Shown: positions 16,822 to 26,803 of the stretch, in pieces
Layout: each line of letters opens with the position of its first letter
Numbering within the stretch: the first letter of the stretch is position 1
DNA from: an uncultured Planctomycetales bacterium
Lineage (GTDB): Bacteria > Planctomycetota > Planctomycetia > Pirellulales > Thermoguttaceae
Assembly: GCA_937889015.1 (NCBI GenBank)
Contig: CALARR010000155.1
Span: forward strand, 1-37,810
DNA length: 37,810 nucleotides
Reading direction: 5' to 3'
The notes under the pieces: model-generated
Seen by the model: the letters and a program-made list of their open reading frames with translations, nothing else
Database searches by the model: none
What the model was told of the DNA's origin: nothing
Translations under genes and position numbers: made by a program

Positions 16822-18201
16822 TCAGCAGGCCAGATGGATCAGTGCCGCTTTGCGCCCCTTGATGGCGTTGTAGGTCTTCACAGCCTCGGCACTGGAAAGG
16901 GTCTCGAACGTGATGCCCCGGCGGAAGAGGAACTGCTCGGCCTCTTCCGTGAGCGTGGCCGTGCCGCAATGCCCTGTGCCGATGATCAGGATGCTGGGCT
17001 TGCCCCGGCACACGCGTCGCAGTTCATCGACGTCGATCTGGTGCGTCGATCCCACGCTATGCTTGCGCGCCTTGGCGCGCCGTCCCACCTTGCCGTCGAC
17101 GCGAATGTACACGTCTTCTTCGTACGTCCGGCCGCCGATCGTGATGCTCTCGGCGCTGATCTCCGCGATGACCGGATACTGTTGGAGGGTCCGGCGCGAG
17201 CGTGTAAAGGGGTCGCGGCCGATCTCCTGCTGCGCCAGGGCCACCGCCCCCAGGACCACGGCATCGTCCCCCAACGAGGAGATCACCACCTTTCCGCCGG
17301 CGCGCACGCTGGAAAACGGATCGGAAGCCAAGAGCTTCTGAACCACCGGCAGGATGTAGAATTTGCAGGCTTCGACCACGCCGCCTCCGAGGACGATGAC
17401 CTCCGGGTCGAGGAGATGGCGGATCTGCAGACAGGCTTCACCCAGGGTCTGGGCGGCAGCGGTCATCACCTCCTGGACGAGCGCATCGCCTTCCAGCAAA
17501 GCCCGTTTCAACACGCTGCTCCGGATCACGCTCAGATCGCCCTGGCAGAACTCGGTGAGCACCGTTTGCCGCCCGTTGGCGACCGCCTGGCGGATATCGC
17601 GCTCAATTGCCGTCCGGCTGGCCAAGGCCTCCAGGCAACCGAGACTGCCGCAGCCGCAGCGCGGCCCATTCTTCTCCATACGCAGGTGCCCCACCTCAGC
17701 CGCAGCGCCGCGATGGCCCGTCACCAGGCGGCCATCGATGATGATCCCACCGCCGATGCCGGTGCCCACGAAGATCCCCACAGCGCTGTCGGCCAGGGCC
17801 GCATTGCCCAGCCACTGTTCTCCCAACGTGCCTAGGTTCACGTCATTCCCCAGAGCGACGGGCACGCGGAACTCCTGCTCCATGGGCGGCACGATATCGA
17901 AGCCCGACAGGTTCATGTTCGGCGTGATCACCACGCGTCCCTCATGCGGATCGACGATGCCCGGCACAGCCAGGCCGATGCCCTGCAATGACTTTCGCCG
18001 CACCTTGGCGCTGTCGAGCAATTCGCCGACGAGCTTCACAACGGCCTGGAGCACCTCCTCGGGCGGAGCGTTGCGCGGGGTGGCGCAGCGGCGGCGTGCG
18101 ATGATCTTTCCCGATGGCCGAGCCAGTGCGGCCAGGATTTTGGTGCCTCCGATGTCGATCCCCAGGTAGACCTTGCCGTTCTTCCGCTTCGCCTTCGCCA
18201 T
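16822..18201 (-). CDS. ROK-family sugar kinase fused to a C-terminal Mth938-like domain
   Basis: Single uninterrupted 459-aa frame with two domains. Residues 10-330 are a ROK kinase: phosphate motif GIDIGGTK, catalytic Asp in LGNDVN, FVGTGIGGG, and the ROK zinc motif CGCGSLGCLE preceded by EVGHL. Residues 348-459 match the Mth938/DUF498 (AAMDC, NDUFAF3-type) domain: SITIGGRTYEEDVYIRVDG, ILIIGTGHCG, FLFRRGITFETL and YNAIKGRKAALIH. The kinase part should phosphorylate glucose or an N-acyl hexose with ATP or polyphosphate; the role of Mth938 domains in bacteria is not established. Start ATG has AGGGAAG upstream. It follows the CHAD gene by 72 bp and precedes the ceramidase-like gene, suggesting co-transcription. 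Confidence 0.9.
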   Translation of the reverse strand: MAKAKRKNGKVYLGIDIGGTKILAALARPSGKIIARRRCATPRNAPPEEVLQAVVKLVGELLDSAKVRRKSLQGIGLAVPGIVDPHEGRVVITPNMNLSGFDIVPPMEQEFRVPVALGNDVNLGTLGEQWLGNAALADSAVGIFVGTGIGGGIIIDGRLVTGHRGAAAEVGHLRMEKNGPRCGCGSLGCLEALASRTAIERDIRQAVANGRQTVLTEFCQGDLSVIRSSVLKRALLEGDALVQEVMTAAAQTLGEACLQIRHLLDPEVIVLGGGVVEACKFYILPVVQKLLASDPFSSVRAGGKVVISSLGDDAVVLGAVALAQQEIGRDPFTRSRRTLQQYPVIAEISAESITIGGRTYEEDVYIRVDGKVGRRAKARKHSVGSTHQIDVDELRRVCRGKPSILIIGTGHCGTATLTEEAEQFLFRRGITFETLSSAEAVKTYNAIKGRKAALIHLAC

Positions 18202-18273
18202 GTATGCTTCCCTATAAGTTGGAATCGTGCTCGCCTCCCTGCGGTTTGGCGAGATGGGACGGTGAGATCGTGG

Positions 18274-19929
18274 TTACAAACCCTGAGGAGCTTTCACCAG
18301 GGCCAGAAACTCCTGCTGTACGCGCGCCGTTCGGAATTCCTGCCAAACCGCGCCCGCCTGACGCAGGTCGCCTTGACGGCGGCGGCGCAAATGACCGCGC
18401 AGCGCCGCCCAAGCGCGCAAATCAGCCTTGCAGGCCCGAGCCTTCGCGCTGCGAGCAGATGCCTTGGCCGGCTTGGCAGACTTCTTCTGTTTCCGCTTGG
18501 ATCCACACGACTTGCTCACCCCAAGTTCCTTGAAGTAGGCCGCCAACCGCTGCCCGTAGACTTCCGCGTCGTGGGCGTTTCCCAGCAAGTCTTGCAGTCG
18601 AACGACCGGCTTCAGCAGTTCCTGCAACCGGGGAGGAAACTGCTGCGCAAAAAACTCCGCCGTGTATCGCAACTTCTTGCAGGCAATCCGTAACCGGTGC
18701 TGCTCCTCGCTGGACAGCGATCGCCAGTGCGGACCGAAGTCCAACACGGTCTTCATCGTGCGCCGCAACGCCTTCTGGGCTCTCTGGGCCGCCGTCCGCG
18801 TGCGGCCCCTGCTCGTGATTTGCAGGCCCTGCGGCGATCCCAGGGCGGCAGCGAACTGCCGCCGCAGGGTCGTTAGCCTCTTCTGATGTTCCTCGGCCAG
18901 GCAAATCCGCAACAGCCGCCGGTAGGCCGCTGCCCGACGTCGCTCTTGGACGCGAATCAGTTGTGCCAGCGGAGCGTCCTGCGCAGTGGCTTGACGTCTT
19001 CTGTAGTCGCGCAAAAACCCCAGGAAGACGTCCGCATCGCGTGCCTCGCCCAGCACGTCGGCTAGTTCTCGGAGTTGCTGGGCGGGGACTTCCAGCCGCC
19101 CCTCGAAAGCTTTGCGGAAGATCCGCGCCGCGGCCCGAAAACGGCGCGTCGCCACGCGCATCTCGTGGACGAACTCCACGTCATCCGCATAAGCCAACCC
19201 ATACTGACGGCAGAGCAATTGCTCCAGTTGTCGCAGAAGAATCCGCCGCCCGGCCTCCGCCACCGCCTCGCCATGGTCCGCCGCGACACGCTTCTGCGCC
19301 TCCTTCACCACGCGCACCGCCACGACCGGACGCGAAACAAGCCGGTTCCATAGGCCCGCCGCGCGCAGCACCCCATCCGCGTTCCGCCGGACGTCCGAGC
19401 CGCCGCAGATCTCGACCGCCAGGCCGCCCCCCTCCTCGCAAACAGCCACGATCCGGCTATCCCGGCAGCGTCCCGCATGGAGCGCCTCGGCGATTCGAAC
19501 GATGGCCGCGATGCGCGCCACCAGGCAGCGTGCCGAGTCGCGTTTCGTGGTCGGCAGCAAGGCCAGCTCGCCCAGTTCCGGCTCGAATACGCCTTCCATC
19601 GCCGCGCGAACGATGGGCCCTTGGGCTCCGGCGAGCGACTCGATCACGCGCGTAAAGAGCTTCTGGCCCTTGCGCGAATCGAGCTCTTGCGCCACGCCCG
19701 ACCCTACCAACCAAGCCGTGGCACGCAAGGCTTTGGTCCAAGTCTTGGTCAACCCGTGCAGATGCTTCGTCTGCGCCGCAAATCCCTCGGCCAAGGCCGC
19801 AACGCGCGATCCACGTTTGCCGTCAATTCCGGGCCGAGAATCGCCGCTGCGACCATCGGGCACACATTCGGCCAGGGGACGACGGCCGCGTATTGAGCGG
19901 TTCGACGATCGGGTCAGGGAACGCTTCAT
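18274..19929 (-). CDS. HD/Ppx-like plus CHAD domain protein
   Basis: About 551 aa. Residues 130-175 (LVARIAAIVRIAEALHAG and following) resemble the end of the Ppx/GppA C-terminal HD-type domain. From about residue 235 there is a CHAD domain, a helical bundle known to bind polyphosphate, with its VHEMRVATRRFRAAARIF signature and a second half-repeat beginning around residue 405. A Lys/Ala-rich tail near 490-520 is strongly basic. Catalytic residues of a phosphatase are not evident. I favour the ATG at 19929: a good -10 (TACAAT on the minus strand at 20044-20049) would start transcription near 20037, inside the longer GTG-initiated version (20040). It leads the group CHAD, ROK-Mth938, ceramidase-like. 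Confidence 0.85.
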   Translation of the reverse strand: MKRSLTRSSNRSIRGRRPLAECVPDGRSGDSRPGIDGKRGSRVAALAEGFAAQTKHLHGLTKTWTKALRATAWLVGSGVAQELDSRKGQKLFTRVIESLAGAQGPIVRAAMEGVFEPELGELALLPTTKRDSARCLVARIAAIVRIAEALHAGRCRDSRIVAVCEEGGGLAVEICGGSDVRRNADGVLRAAGLWNRLVSRPVVAVRVVKEAQKRVAADHGEAVAEAGRRILLRQLEQLLCRQYGLAYADDVEFVHEMRVATRRFRAAARIFRKAFEGRLEVPAQQLRELADVLGEARDADVFLGFLRDYRRRQATAQDAPLAQLIRVQERRRAAAYRRLLRICLAEEHQKRLTTLRRQFAAALGSPQGLQITSRGRTRTAAQRAQKALRRTMKTVLDFGPHWRSLSSEEQHRLRIACKKLRYTAEFFAQQFPPRLQELLKPVVRLQDLLGNAHDAEVYGQRLAAYFKELGVSKSCGSKRKQKKSAKPAKASARSAKARACKADLRAWAALRGHLRRRRQGDLRQAGAVWQEFRTARVQQEFLALVKAPQGL

Positions 19930-20055
19930 GCTCGCGACTCGCATCCGGCCATCCACATCGATAGCCAGGAACCGGCCGCCCAAGATACAAGATACTCGCC
20001 GGGCGAGCAGGGGCCGGAAAGGGGATGAAGGAGACGACACTCAATTGTACTTCTC

Positions 20056-20074
20056 GACTCGAGAAAATCGAGTC
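20056..20074. promoter_or_regulatory. Perfect palindrome upstream of CHAD gene
   Basis: GACTCGA (20056-20062), GAAAA, TCGAGTC (20068-20074) form perfect 7-bp arms. On the minus strand it lies just upstream of a TACAAT -10 hexamer (20044-20049), where a regulator or -35 would sit. It could also be a weak terminator of lctP, but no T-run follows on either strand. Next to it, 20112-20141 is a G6/C6-rich inverted stretch. Confidence 0.35.
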
Positions 20075-20143
20075 TCAACCTCCCCCCCGAACCACGCATA
20101 TCGAGCCCATGGACGGGGGGCAGAGGGGGAACACCCCCCGCAA

Positions 20144-21874
<1,731 letters not shown>

Positions 21875-21980
21875 GGTGAGTCCCTTCGCGGTTGAAGAAT
21901 CGCTGCACAGACGTCCGGCGCTTTCCCGATGAAGGTTGTTCAACGCATCCTGCACCTTCGGCGTGGCGTATAGAAGCTCC

Positions 21981-22009
21981 CTTATACTCCGCCCCGCGTC
22001 GGGACTCAA
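21981..22009 (-). promoter_or_regulatory. lctP promoter
   Basis: On the minus strand TTGAGT (22004-22009) and TATAAG (21981-21986) are separated by 17 bp, a good sigma70-type promoter. The start point would be near 21974, leaving a leader of about 100 nt before the ATG at 21874. Confidence 0.6.
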
Positions 22010-22025
22010 GTGGCCTCCAAAAGCG

Positions 22026-22065
22026 ACGACCGTTGGCTGCCCATTCTCGGGCGGCCAACGGTCGT
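22026..22065 (-). terminator. 17-bp near-perfect hairpin between CAP gene and lctP promoter
   Basis: ACGACCGTTGGC (22026-22037) pairs perfectly with GCCAACGGTCGT (22054-22065). A T-G wobble and GCCC/GGGC extend the stem to 17 bp closed by a 6-nt loop. On the minus strand a short T4 run follows (CGCTTTTGG). It lies about 180 bp beyond the CAP-domain stop and immediately upstream of the lctP -35, so a terminator isolating the two genes fits best. Confidence 0.6.
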
Positions 22066-22242
22066 GTGAAAAGACGTCGGATGCCTGCCCGGCTATTGCG
22101 TCTCAGGTAAGTAATGCCGTGAGGCCGACCATCGGGAGGCCGTTTTTCAGGGTAACGGCCGGGACAGCCACGACATTCCTTTTCTGACACCCAATAAACG
22201 CGGTCGCGAATTGGTGTCGCGACTTCAGCCGAGCGCCTGCGC

Positions 22243-22656
22243 TCAATGCAGGAATTGTTGGCACCAGAAGATGCGCCCCTCGTCAGTCTGATAGGCGGCG
22301 ACACCGATCCGCCGGTAAGAGCGATTGAGGATGTTGGCCCGATGACCGGGCGAGTTCATCCAACTCCGCAAGACCGACTGGCTGTCCGGCTGCCCCATGG
22401 CAATGTTCTCAGCCACCGGCTGGCTGGTGTGCTGCAGACGCCGGCTGCGTGTCATCCAGGTGGCGTGCCGCCGTGCGGAATCCATCAGATTCCTGTCCAC
22501 CTGCAACTCGGGCAGGCCGTAGCGTGCGCGCTCCAGATTCGTGAAATGAATGATGCTCTTTTCGATTTCCAGAAGACCCAGGTCAGGTTCGGTCTGGGGG
22601 GCTTCGCCGTAAAGGGCCAAGCCGAGGGTGGCGCAGAGTGTCAGGCTTGCGAACAT
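22243..22656 (-). CDS. Exported CAP/SCP-domain (YkwD-like) protein
   Basis: Small secreted protein of 137 aa. A short Sec signal (MFASLTLCATLGLALYG) is followed by one CAP domain: HFTNLERARYGLPELQ, LMDSARRHATWM, LQHTSQ, VAENIAMGQ and WMNSPGHRANILN, the bacterial YkwD/SafA-type signature. The family forms stable extracellular folds with unclear activity, often linked to cell envelope or stress. It is a near-minimal version with no additional domain. The ATG has an excellent GGAGGA. It is a single gene between pabB (252 bp upstream, with a terminator-like stem) and lctP. Confidence 0.9.
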   Translation of the reverse strand: MFASLTLCATLGLALYGEAPQTEPDLGLLEIEKSIIHFTNLERARYGLPELQVDRNLMDSARRHATWMTRSRRLQHTSQPVAENIAMGQPDSQSVLRSWMNSPGHRANILNRSYRRIGVAAYQTDEGRIFWCQQFLH

Positions 22657-22788
22657 GGCATGTCCTCCGTGTGTGAAAAACAGGGGTAACCGCCGGGGAG
22701 GGCGGCGTTGACAGAACTACAACAGGATTGCGCGGCAAGGTGTGCTCATCGCCGCAGCGAGAACGACAGGGGCGGCCAAGCCGTCCGA

Positions 22789-22805
22789 GTCAACATCCTG
22801 TTGAC
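22789..22805. promoter_or_regulatory. 17-bp palindrome upstream of CAP gene
   Basis: GTCAACA-TCC-TGTTGAC, perfect 7-bp arms, lies about 130 bp upstream of the CAP-domain start. A further half-site, GTTGAC, occurs at 22707-22712 nearer the gene. The symmetry suggests an operator, but nothing else supports it. Confidence 0.3.
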
Positions 22806-22862
22806 GTGGGCCCAGAATAGCAGTCGATGCGCCGTTTGCCAGCGCCAGCCCAATGTTTTTAG

Positions 22863-22906
22863 AAAACCGCAAAAACCCGCACAAAAGCCCAACTTTCCGC
22901 GGTTTT
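22863..22906 (-). terminator. Terminator-like inverted repeat after pabB
   Basis: AAAACCGC (22863-22870) and GCGGTTTT (22899-22906) can pair around a 28-nt loop just beyond the pabB stop. In the direction of pabB the stem ends in a T4 run (GCGGTTTTCT). The long loop makes it weak, but placement after the last gene of the operon fits. Confidence 0.45.
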
Positions 22907-22908
22907 TC

Positions 22909-24348
22909 TCATCCCCCTGCGCCGGAATCCATCGCCTGCAGCAGGCCCTCGGCCTTGTCCCAAGTCTCCTGGTATTCGACAGTTGGAATCGACTGCGTCA
23001 CAATTCCGCCGCCGACGGGGGCCTGCCACCACCCGGCTGCCGCCGTGATCGTCCGGATGAGAATATTCAGATCCAGCGAACCATCCAGTCCCACGTAGCC
23101 CAGGCAGCCGCAATAGGCGCCACGCGCCGTGGGCTCCAACTCCGCGATGATCTCCATCGCGCGGATCTTCGGCGCTCCGGTGACGGAGCCGCCGGGAAAG
23201 GCAGCGCGAACCAGATCCAGCGATCCCAGGCCCGCGCACAAGCGGCCGCGCACCGCCGACACCAGGTGCAGCACATGCTCGTAGGCCTCGACCTCACAGA
23301 GCTGCGAAACGCGCAGGCTCTCCGGCCGGCAAGCGCGCGACAGATCGTTGCGCAGCAAATCCACGATCATCACGTTCTCGGCGCGGTCCTTGGGGCTGCT
23401 GCGAAGCTGCTGGGCTACCGCCTGATCCAACTCCCGGTCGCCGCACCGGCGGCGAGTCCCCTTGATCGGCCTGGTCTCGACATGGCCCTGATCCACACGC
23501 AAAAACCGCTCTGGCGAAGCGCTGACGATCTGCTGCCGGCCCAGGTCGAAGTAGCCCGCGAAAGGCGCCGGATTGGCGCGCCGCACGCGAAGATACAACT
23601 CTCCTGCGTCGCATGTCGCCCGATGCAGTAATCGCTGAGACAGGTTCACCTGAAACACATCGCCGGCCCCGATATAGTCAATCACCCGCCGCACGGCTCG
23701 CAAGTAGCCCTCTTCGGAAAAGCTGCTGGTGAGCCCCGGCCACGGGCCCGCATGCTGAGGCGCTAGTTGCTCCGGCCGCAACGCCGCGCATTGCGGACGG
23801 GAGCCACGCACTGCGCGCGGAGCGGCAAGAGTTCGCCGCATGGCATCCAGACGGCGCGCCGCATGATCCGTGCGGCGCGCGGGATCGCGATGCGGCAGCC
23901 CTTGGGAGATCATCCACGCGCGCTGCTGTGCGTGATCCCAGGCCACCACCAGATCGTACACAGCCACCGCCATGGCCGGCACCTGGAACTCGTCCCAGGC
24001 CGGACAGGCGATGTCCTCGATACGGTGATGCAGATCGTAGCTCAAAAACACGCCCGCCCCACCCTGGAAAGGCGGCACGCCCGGAACCGCTGGCGTGTGC
24101 AGCGGCGCCAATTCGGCCGCCAGGCGATGCCACAGATCTTCGTCGCCGCCAGCGGCGACGGGCACTTGCCAATAGACCACCGGATCGGCCGCCAGAAAGC
24201 TGTAGCGTCCCAAGGCCGGATGCACCACGGCGCTGTCCAGGAACAGGCAGTGGTCGAGATGAACCAGACGCTCAAACGCATCTTCCACGGCCGGCGCCGG
24301 CCGAAGCTCTTCCACGAGCGGCTGAAAGGGGCGGTCCAGGACGCTCAC
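22909..24348 (-). CDS. pabB: Aminodeoxychorismate synthase component I (PabB)
   Basis: Chorismate-utilising enzyme of 479 aa making 4-amino-4-deoxychorismate, the precursor of p-aminobenzoate for folate or methanopterin. The C-terminal catalytic domain (about 215-470) shows DVFQVNLSQR, the diagnostic RPIKGTRRR, AENVMIVDLLRNDLSR, FPGGSVTGAPKIRAMEII and the closing GGGIVTQSIP. PIKGT (with Lys) separates PabB from TrpE, which has PIAGT. The start is GTG, overlapping the stop of the DHPS-related gene as GTGA (4 nt), a sign of translational coupling. No pabA or pabC is in the window. Linkage to a DHPS-related gene suggests its pABA goes to a pterin-type C1 cofactor. Confidence 0.93.
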   Translation of the reverse strand: MSVLDRPFQPLVEELRPAPAVEDAFERLVHLDHCLFLDSAVVHPALGRYSFLAADPVVYWQVPVAAGGDEDLWHRLAAELAPLHTPAVPGVPPFQGGAGVFLSYDLHHRIEDIACPAWDEFQVPAMAVAVYDLVVAWDHAQQRAWMISQGLPHRDPARRTDHAARRLDAMRRTLAAPRAVRGSRPQCAALRPEQLAPQHAGPWPGLTSSFSEEGYLRAVRRVIDYIGAGDVFQVNLSQRLLHRATCDAGELYLRVRRANPAPFAGYFDLGRQQIVSASPERFLRVDQGHVETRPIKGTRRRCGDRELDQAVAQQLRSSPKDRAENVMIVDLLRNDLSRACRPESLRVSQLCEVEAYEHVLHLVSAVRGRLCAGLGSLDLVRAAFPGGSVTGAPKIRAMEIIAELEPTARGAYCGCLGYVGLDGSLDLNILIRTITAAAGWWQAPVGGGIVTQSIPTVEYQETWDKAEGLLQAMDSGAGG

Positions 24349-25880
24349 AGCGATTCACTCGACGAGTTGGGAGGAGGCTCCGCATCCGTGCCCCCGCCAT
24401 CGGCCGTGGGGCGCGTTGCGCGAGTCGTCGGCAGGGAATCGCCCGGCGCGGGGCCGCTCGAACCGGCACGCGAGTCGGTCCTTGAATCCTGGGCCTCGCG
24501 CGCCACGCGCCGCGCCCGGCGCTCGCGCCGCGTCAATTCGCGAACCGTGAACGCGCCCCAGTCCAGGGCCGAATCCTGATAGTAGTTCTTGCCCAAGGTC
24601 AAAGCGGTCACCGCCTTGCACAGTTCGTAGCCCATGTAGAACGCGTAGCGCGGATCCAGCGGGCGCTGGCCGCGCTGGAGAATCTGTTCCAACAGGTCGT
24701 AGGGATCCGTGCCGTCGGCGTAGAAGCCGGCGGCCACGGCGTGCAACCGGCCCTGTTGCGCAAAGAACCGATACGAGGAATCCTTCAGTGCGCTGCCCAA
24801 CTCGAGAATCTCTTCCAGGGGGCGATCCACCAGCTTCGTATCGCGGAGAATCGCCAGGCCCGGCTCAAGTTGCTTCGGCAGCAGCGCGTGCTTCACGGCG
24901 TGATACGTCAGTTGTCGCGCCAGATCGCACTCGCGCACCGCACTGCGCGTCCAGTTGTTCTCTTGGCTGGTGAGGATGGAACGAATCCCCATTTCCTGGC
25001 AAAACCCCAACAGCAGTACGTGGACCGGCGCCGAATCGACCTCGGTCTGCTCGGTCACAGTCGCCGTGCGCATCACTAGTTCCGCGTCCGGCCAACGCCA
25101 GCGCACCGCCAGGTGGCGTCCCAGGCTTTCGGCAAAGCCGAAGGCGATCGGATTCAGCCCCGGATCGATCCGAAATCGCGCGCCGGCCGCGGTCAGTTCG
25201 CCGACCGTTTCCTCCAGGCCGTCGAGTGTGCCGGGCGTGTCGGAGACCAGGACCAGTTCGCAGCCCCAGCCAGCCGCCAAACGCCGGTTGCTGCCGTCCA
25301 CTGGCAGGACCAGTTCCACTCCCGCCTCGATCGCGGCCTCGACGGTGGCCGGGTCGCGGTGGGCAATCCCCGTCCGACGTCCCTCATCGCGCAGCGCAGC
25401 CACCTGTTCCGCTACGTCCGGCCAGGCCTCCATGCCGCCATCGCCCAGCAGAATCATGTCTGCTCCGCAGGAATCCAATCGCTTGGCCTTCGACAACAGA
25501 TCGCCCAACGCCATGCGCCCCGCGTCGCGCAGTTGAACCAGAATCTCCAGATCGTATTCGCCGTAACCATCTTTGGGCGGTCCCTGCTGGAAGAATTCGG
25601 GCAGATCCTCCAGGTCTTTTGGCCCACGCCGGATGGGCACACCGGCCGCTTGCTCCAGAGGAACGAGATCCCCCAGGCACCAGCCGGGCACGATGACGGC
25701 CGTCGCCTCGCCCGGCACTTGAATCCGCCGCGCCGCCCATTTCGGCGCGATCATGGCCGCTACGGTGATCGGCAGGACCTGGATCGAGTACCGAAAACCC
25801 GCCGCCGCCGCCAGACGCTCCACGACTCGCTGCAAGGCCGGGGCAGCCAGTTGTCCGGTAAGGAAGTGGTAGTGAAGCAT
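24345..25880 (-). CDS. Dihydropteroate synthase-related protein (DUF6513/MJ0107-like)
   Basis: About 511 aa. Family features: an N-terminal FLTGQLAAPALQRVVERLA region, a VLPITVAAMIAPKWAARRI segment, PGWCLGDL, a GPKDLEDLPEFF loop, and a central TIM-barrel-like part with AGADMILL-type strands (DSCGADMILLGDGG), FRIDPGLNPIAFGF and SQENNWTRSAVRE. These belong to the DHPS-related family of methanogens and of bacteria that use tetrahydromethanopterin, distinct from folate FolP. The start ATG at 25880 leaves a 55-bp gap to the SDR stop; the open frame extends further upstream over the SDR. The last 60 residues are a low-complexity Arg/Ser/Pro tail. The gene overlaps pabB by 4 nt. A role in joining a pterin to a pABA-derived unit is inferred. 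Confidence 0.8.
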   Translation of the reverse strand: MLHYHFLTGQLAAPALQRVVERLAAAAGFRYSIQVLPITVAAMIAPKWAARRIQVPGEATAVIVPGWCLGDLVPLEQAAGVPIRRGPKDLEDLPEFFQQGPPKDGYGEYDLEILVQLRDAGRMALGDLLSKAKRLDSCGADMILLGDGGMEAWPDVAEQVAALRDEGRRTGIAHRDPATVEAAIEAGVELVLPVDGSNRRLAAGWGCELVLVSDTPGTLDGLEETVGELTAAGARFRIDPGLNPIAFGFAESLGRHLAVRWRWPDAELVMRTATVTEQTEVDSAPVHVLLLGFCQEMGIRSILTSQENNWTRSAVRECDLARQLTYHAVKHALLPKQLEPGLAILRDTKLVDRPLEEILELGSALKDSSYRFFAQQGRLHAVAAGFYADGTDPYDLLEQILQRGQRPLDPRYAFYMGYELCKAVTALTLGKNYYQDSALDWGAFTVRELTRRERRARRVAREAQDSRTDSRAGSSGPAPGDSLPTTRATRPTADGGGTDAEPPPNSSSESL

Positions 25881-25935
25881 GCAAATCCCGTCCGATTGAC
25901 CGCCGCGCGACTTCGGTTCACCGCCGAGTTCGTCC

Positions 25936-26775
25936 TTAAGAGTGCGGTCCAGTCTCTTGATGCCGACCTCCGTTGACGGCGATCGTCTGCCCATTGATAA
26001 AGCTCGCACCAGGGCTGGCCAGCATGCGCACGGCAGCCGCCACGTCTTCCGGCGTGCCCCAACGACCGGCCAGGCTCTCCCGTTCTGCGCGCCGCTGCCA
26101 ATACTCCGACGCGCAACTGCCCCACGCCGTGCGGATCCAACCGGGGGCCAGGCAATTCACCCGGACCTCGGGAGCCAACGACTGGGCCAGGCTGCGGGAG
26201 AAGCCCATCACGGCCCCCTTGGCCGCGGCAAACAGCTCCGCCGTATCGCCGGCCATGCCGTGATCCACGCCGTCCCAACCGATGTTCACGATCAGCCCCG
26301 ACCCGACCGCCTTCATCCGCTGTCCGACCTGCCGCGACAGACGCACCGTAGCCGCAACGTCCACCTTCCACAGGGCGTCGAGCTTGCCTTCAAACGACAG
26401 TCCAGCGCCGGGACCGGTCAACACGTCCACGCCTGCATTGTTGACCCAAATCGACACTCGGCCGCGCCAGTCCCAGGCACGAGCGACCAGTTCGTCTTGC
26501 CCCCGAGGCTCGGCCAGATCCACGAGCATGACCTCGGCTTGGGAGTCGAGCCTGGTGATCGCCGCCGCGACCTCCTCGGCGCCGGCTCGATTGCGGCGCG
26601 CATGGAGCACGACCGCTGCTCCAGCCGCGGCCAGTTCCAACGCCGTGGCGCGGCCAATCCCGCTGCCCGAACCGGTGACCACCGCCACCTGCCCCGCCAA
26701 TTCCTTCGTTGCAACCACTTCCACAGAGGGACCTCTCGTGCCGTGCGAGGCTTGCATCGGCCGACCATCGCTCAT
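25936..26775 (-). CDS. SDR-fold protein with altered catalytic residues
   Basis: SDR of 279 aa with an intact NAD(P) motif (TGSGSGIG, 34-41), VDLAEP and VNNAG. However, the active site is changed: the expected Tyr of YxxxK is Phe182 (FAAAK, Lys186 kept) and the catalytic Ser region reads NIGWDGVDHGMAGD instead of NISS. The C-terminus (VRVNCLAPGWIRTAWG, INGQTIAVNGG) is normal. The TTT codon at 26230-26232 is unambiguous. It is the first gene of the SDR, DHPS-related, pabB operon. In that context it may be a pterin reductase-like enzyme using another proton donor, or a non-catalytic subunit. Function is unknown. Confidence 0.85.
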   Translation of the reverse strand: MSDGRPMQASHGTRGPSVEVVATKELAGQVAVVTGSGSGIGRATALELAAAGAAVVLHARRNRAGAEEVAAAITRLDSQAEVMLVDLAEPRGQDELVARAWDWRGRVSIWVNNAGVDVLTGPGAGLSFEGKLDALWKVDVAATVRLSRQVGQRMKAVGSGLIVNIGWDGVDHGMAGDTAELFAAAKGAVMGFSRSLAQSLAPEVRVNCLAPGWIRTAWGSCASEYWQRRAERESLAGRWGTPEDVAAAVRMLASPGASFINGQTIAVNGGRHQETGPHS

Positions 26776-26803
26776 ACTGAGGGTCAGCGGTCGTGGAGCC
26801 TTC

